Shown here: positions 62,296-64,000 of the stretch, piece by piece
Numbering within the stretch: the stretch's first letter is position 1
Layout: the number at the start of each line of letters is the position of its first letter
Assembly: GCF_900239345.1 (NCBI RefSeq)
Contig: NZ_OESZ01000012.1
Span: forward strand, 186,001 to 250,000
Direction: 5' to 3'
Source: Tenacibaculum dicentrarchi
GTDB lineage: Bacteria; Bacteroidota; Bacteroidia; Flavobacteriales; Flavobacteriaceae
DNA length: 64,000 nucleotides
Notes under the pieces: generated by a model
Seen by the model: the letters and a program-made list of their open reading frames with translations, nothing else
Databases searched by the model: none
What the model was told of the DNA's origin: nothing
Position numbers and translations under genes: made by a program

Positions 62296-63837
62296 TTATT
62301 TTTTAAATAAAGAACTTATTTTTTTTAAAATCCCAAAATCTTCTTTACTTTCTACTTTAGAAGTTAATTCTGAAACAGCTTTAATTTCTTGAAGTTCATC
62401 AATTTTTTTAACATATTTTTCTCGATGACTTTCTTTATAAGAATGTGCTTTCAAAATATCTGCTACTTGACTTTTATATTTAACACCTTTTTCTTTATCT
62501 ACTTGATAAATATAATTTGCATATCCATCAATTTCTGCTAAAACATTCAATCCGCCGTTCCATGTTTTACCTGCGATACCTTCTTTTTCAATTTGATATA
62601 ACAATGCTCTAAAACGTTTTAATGATTTTTTATTGATATTCAATTTTTCATTCACTACAATACCCGTTACTTCCTGTCGTTGATTTCGCTTCATTATTTT
62701 AAGCTTATCAGGGTGTAAATTAAAGTTTTCTTCGGATATAATTTTTTTAGAATATTTTAATATCGCTGTAATGTGTTTAAATTGTGCTTGATTCCCTGAA
62801 AAAGTAGTATCATCTACATATCGAGAATAGGCAAAACCATATTTCATAGCCAAACCATCTAATCGATAATCCATTTTACGACATAAAATATTAGTTATCG
62901 CAGGGCTACAAGGCGAACCTTGTGGTAAAAAACGTTCTCCTCTTTGTGAAAAATAATTTTCTCCTAATAAAGAAATATCTAAAATTTTAGATTCTGAACA
63001 CAACAATGAAAAAATAACCGCTAATTGTTCTGAATATCCTAATGACTTAAAAACACCTTTTATTCTTTTATAAGTAACCGATGGAAAAAAGTTTTTCAAA
63101 TCTTGATTAATTACAACGGCTTTATCTACATGAGGCTGTGCATTACTAATAATTGATCTTTCTTTTACACAACCATGCGCTTTTTTATGAACAATTACTT
63201 TATTTAAAATATTTTCTAGAATAAAGTGTTGCGCTCTTTTCAAACGAGGCATTGGCGCAGAAATTAAACGATATCCGCCTGATTTTTTAGCAACTTTAAA
63301 ACGTTTGTAGTGTTCAATTTGTGAGTTTTTTCTTGAAAAAGCTAAAAACCGAAGTTCATTTACCGTAATTTTCATAGCCTGAGCCAAATCTTTTACCGAA
63401 TGATAAATTGGTAAACCAGCTTCTTTCAGTCTTACCTCATCTATTTGAGTATCGTTTAACTGATGAGAATAACCAGCACCTAAATAAGTAATATCTTCTT
63501 TTTTGGTCTGCTGCCATTTTTCCGCTTTTTCCTTACGGATTTGTTCTCTTTTAAGCTTAGTTTCTTTTTGTTTTTCTTTTGATAACTTCTTTCGCTCTTT
63601 GTGTTTATTGGCGATAAAAGCATCAGTATCTTTTATTAGTCTTTCCTTTTTTAAAAGTTTTGATAAATCTCCTGATAGAGCATTTTCTTCTTTTAAAAAA
63701 TCGTTTACTTTATCGAAATTCACGTTATCATCACCCCAAAAACCTAATCGTTTCATTTCTGAAAGAATAAATTCATGTTTTGATGATTCTTTAATTTTGT
63801 CGTAAATCTCTTGTTTTCTCGTAGCTGAATTATCCAT
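62296..63837 (-). CDS. Retron-type reverse transcriptase with long N-terminal extension
   Basis: 513 residues. The RT core lies at about 185-410. KSGGYRLISAPMP leads in, and the retron region X motif NAQPH is at 232-236. The first catalytic Asp is D246 (QDLKNFFPSV), QGSPCSPAITN lies at 306-316, YVDD is at 340-343, and the retron region Y motif VTG is at 390-392. The combination NAxxH + VTG marks retron RTs. Before the core is a ~150-residue extension, highly charged and probably coiled coil (60-115), with a small helix-turn-helix-like piece (VKDLAQAMKITVNELRFLAF, 148-167). A ~80-residue tail follows the thumb. A long hairpin lies directly upstream. No effector gene is visible downstream. Confidence 0.9.
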   Translation of the reverse strand: MDNSATRKQEIYDKIKESSKHEFILSEMKRLGFWGDDNVNFDKVNDFLKEENALSGDLSKLLKKERLIKDTDAFIANKHKERKKLSKEKQKETKLKREQIRKEKAEKWQQTKKEDITYLGAGYSHQLNDTQIDEVRLKEAGLPIYHSVKDLAQAMKITVNELRFLAFSRKNSQIEHYKRFKVAKKSGGYRLISAPMPRLKRAQHFILENILNKVIVHKKAHGCVKERSIISNAQPHVDKAVVINQDLKNFFPSVTYKRIKGVFKSLGYSEQLAVIFSLLCSESKILDISLLGENYFSQRGERFLPQGSPCSPAITNILCRKMDYRLDGLAMKYGFAYSRYVDDTTFSGNQAQFKHITAILKYSKKIISEENFNLHPDKLKIMKRNQRQEVTGIVVNEKLNINKKSLKRFRALLYQIEKEGIAGKTWNGGLNVLAEIDGYANYIYQVDKEKGVKYKSQVADILKAHSYKESHREKYVKKIDELQEIKAVSELTSKVESKEDFGILKKISSLFKK

Positions 63838-63874
63838 AAAACAAAAAAAGGTAGCAATAAGATATATCTTCGTA

Positions 63875-64000
63875 CAATTCTAAAGACTGAATTGAACAAC
63901 TCCAGTGAAATAGGTACTATAGTGCTATTTCACTTCGAAGAAGTATAACAGGAAATGGCACTATAGTACCTATTTCACAAGTTAAGTTCGAGTCAGTGAC
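63875..64000 (-). ncRNA. Candidate retron msr-msd RNA, msd part (cut by window edge)
   Basis: On the minus strand just upstream of the RT gene, 63978-63952 and 63931-63905 form a stem of 27 positions. 21 outer pairs are perfect, then one mismatch, then five more pairs. A 7-base bulge (63945-63951) and an apical hairpin ACTTC-GAA-GAAGT (63932-63944) complete a 74-nt structure. There is no T-run after it. Retron RTs copy such an msd stem into msDNA, and the RNA normally sits just upstream of the RT, as here. A smaller hairpin CAATTC/GAATTG lies at 63875-63894. The msr with the branching G and the a1 repeat would be beyond the right edge. Boundaries are uncertain. Confidence 0.6.

Noticed and set aside
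1..64000. tRNA, rRNA, tmRNA, transposase or prophage genes
   Set aside because: I looked for T-arm motifs, typical rRNA words and transposase or phage proteins and found none. This is reading by eye, so a tRNA scan could still find one.

Overview
This window looks like chromosomal DNA of a marine Flavobacteriaceae bacterium (Bacteroidota), close to Tenacibaculum or Polaribacter. That is an inference from several signs. The DNA is strongly AT-rich. SusC/SusD, DUF349, DUF3276, DUF1573 and extended-NusB genes are present. Several promoters have the Bacteroidota -7 box TAnnTTTG, TTG starts are common, and flavobacterial intergenic repeats recur. No rRNA, tRNA, CRISPR array, transposase or prophage was seen.

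Left part (1-6.1 kb, all minus strand): a truncated secreted protein; a secreted protein with a 144-bp tandem repeat; a repeat-filled non-coding stretch; murQ with a small membrane protein; then rny, a candidate 6S RNA, zapA and a small coiled-coil gene.

6.2-22.6 kb: an M23 peptidase and a TonB-dependent receptor on plus. They face a minus block of a DUF349 protein, aroE, two tandem DUF368 transporters (the PopT undecaprenyl-phosphate translocase family) and a giant TamB-like protein. tsaD (plus) and an ABC-F ATPase (minus) follow.

22.7-34.6 kb: a large YobI/KAP-like membrane P-loop NTPase stands alone between housekeeping genes and is a plausible defence gene. Next come holA, a solo HsdR-N nuclease-fold protein, a GT2 glycosyltransferase, a small Cys/His/Asp protein, a YciO-like protein, a divergent pair (PRiA4-ORF3 protein and hotdog thioesterase) with isochorismate synthase, a PUR-like DUF3276 protein and an ABC exporter.

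34.7-41.7 kb (plus): leucine dehydrogenase, nusB, a DUF1573 lipoprotein, yajC, a YbbR-like protein, coaE, and a histidine kinase/response regulator pair.

41.8-54.5 kb (minus): a phosphatase-superfamily lipoprotein beside a SusCD nutrient-uptake pair, then folE, hisS, a YihY/BrkB membrane protein, an M3 peptidase and nadC.

54.6-62.0 kb (plus): rlmH, a secreted coiled-coil protein, rdgB, a FecCD-type ABC importer (permease and ATPase), an M28 peptidase lipoprotein, a DMT transporter and an SDR oxidoreductase.

Right edge (62.3-64.0 kb, minus): a reverse transcriptase with the retron hallmarks NAxxH, YxDD and VTG. Directly upstream is a 74-nt near-perfect hairpin with the position and shape of a retron msd. 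The rest of the RNA, and any effector gene, lie beyond the window. This is the most interesting locus. It sits next to an island of MITE-like and structured repeats. The same structured element (perhaps Flavo-1-like) occurs three times in the window.
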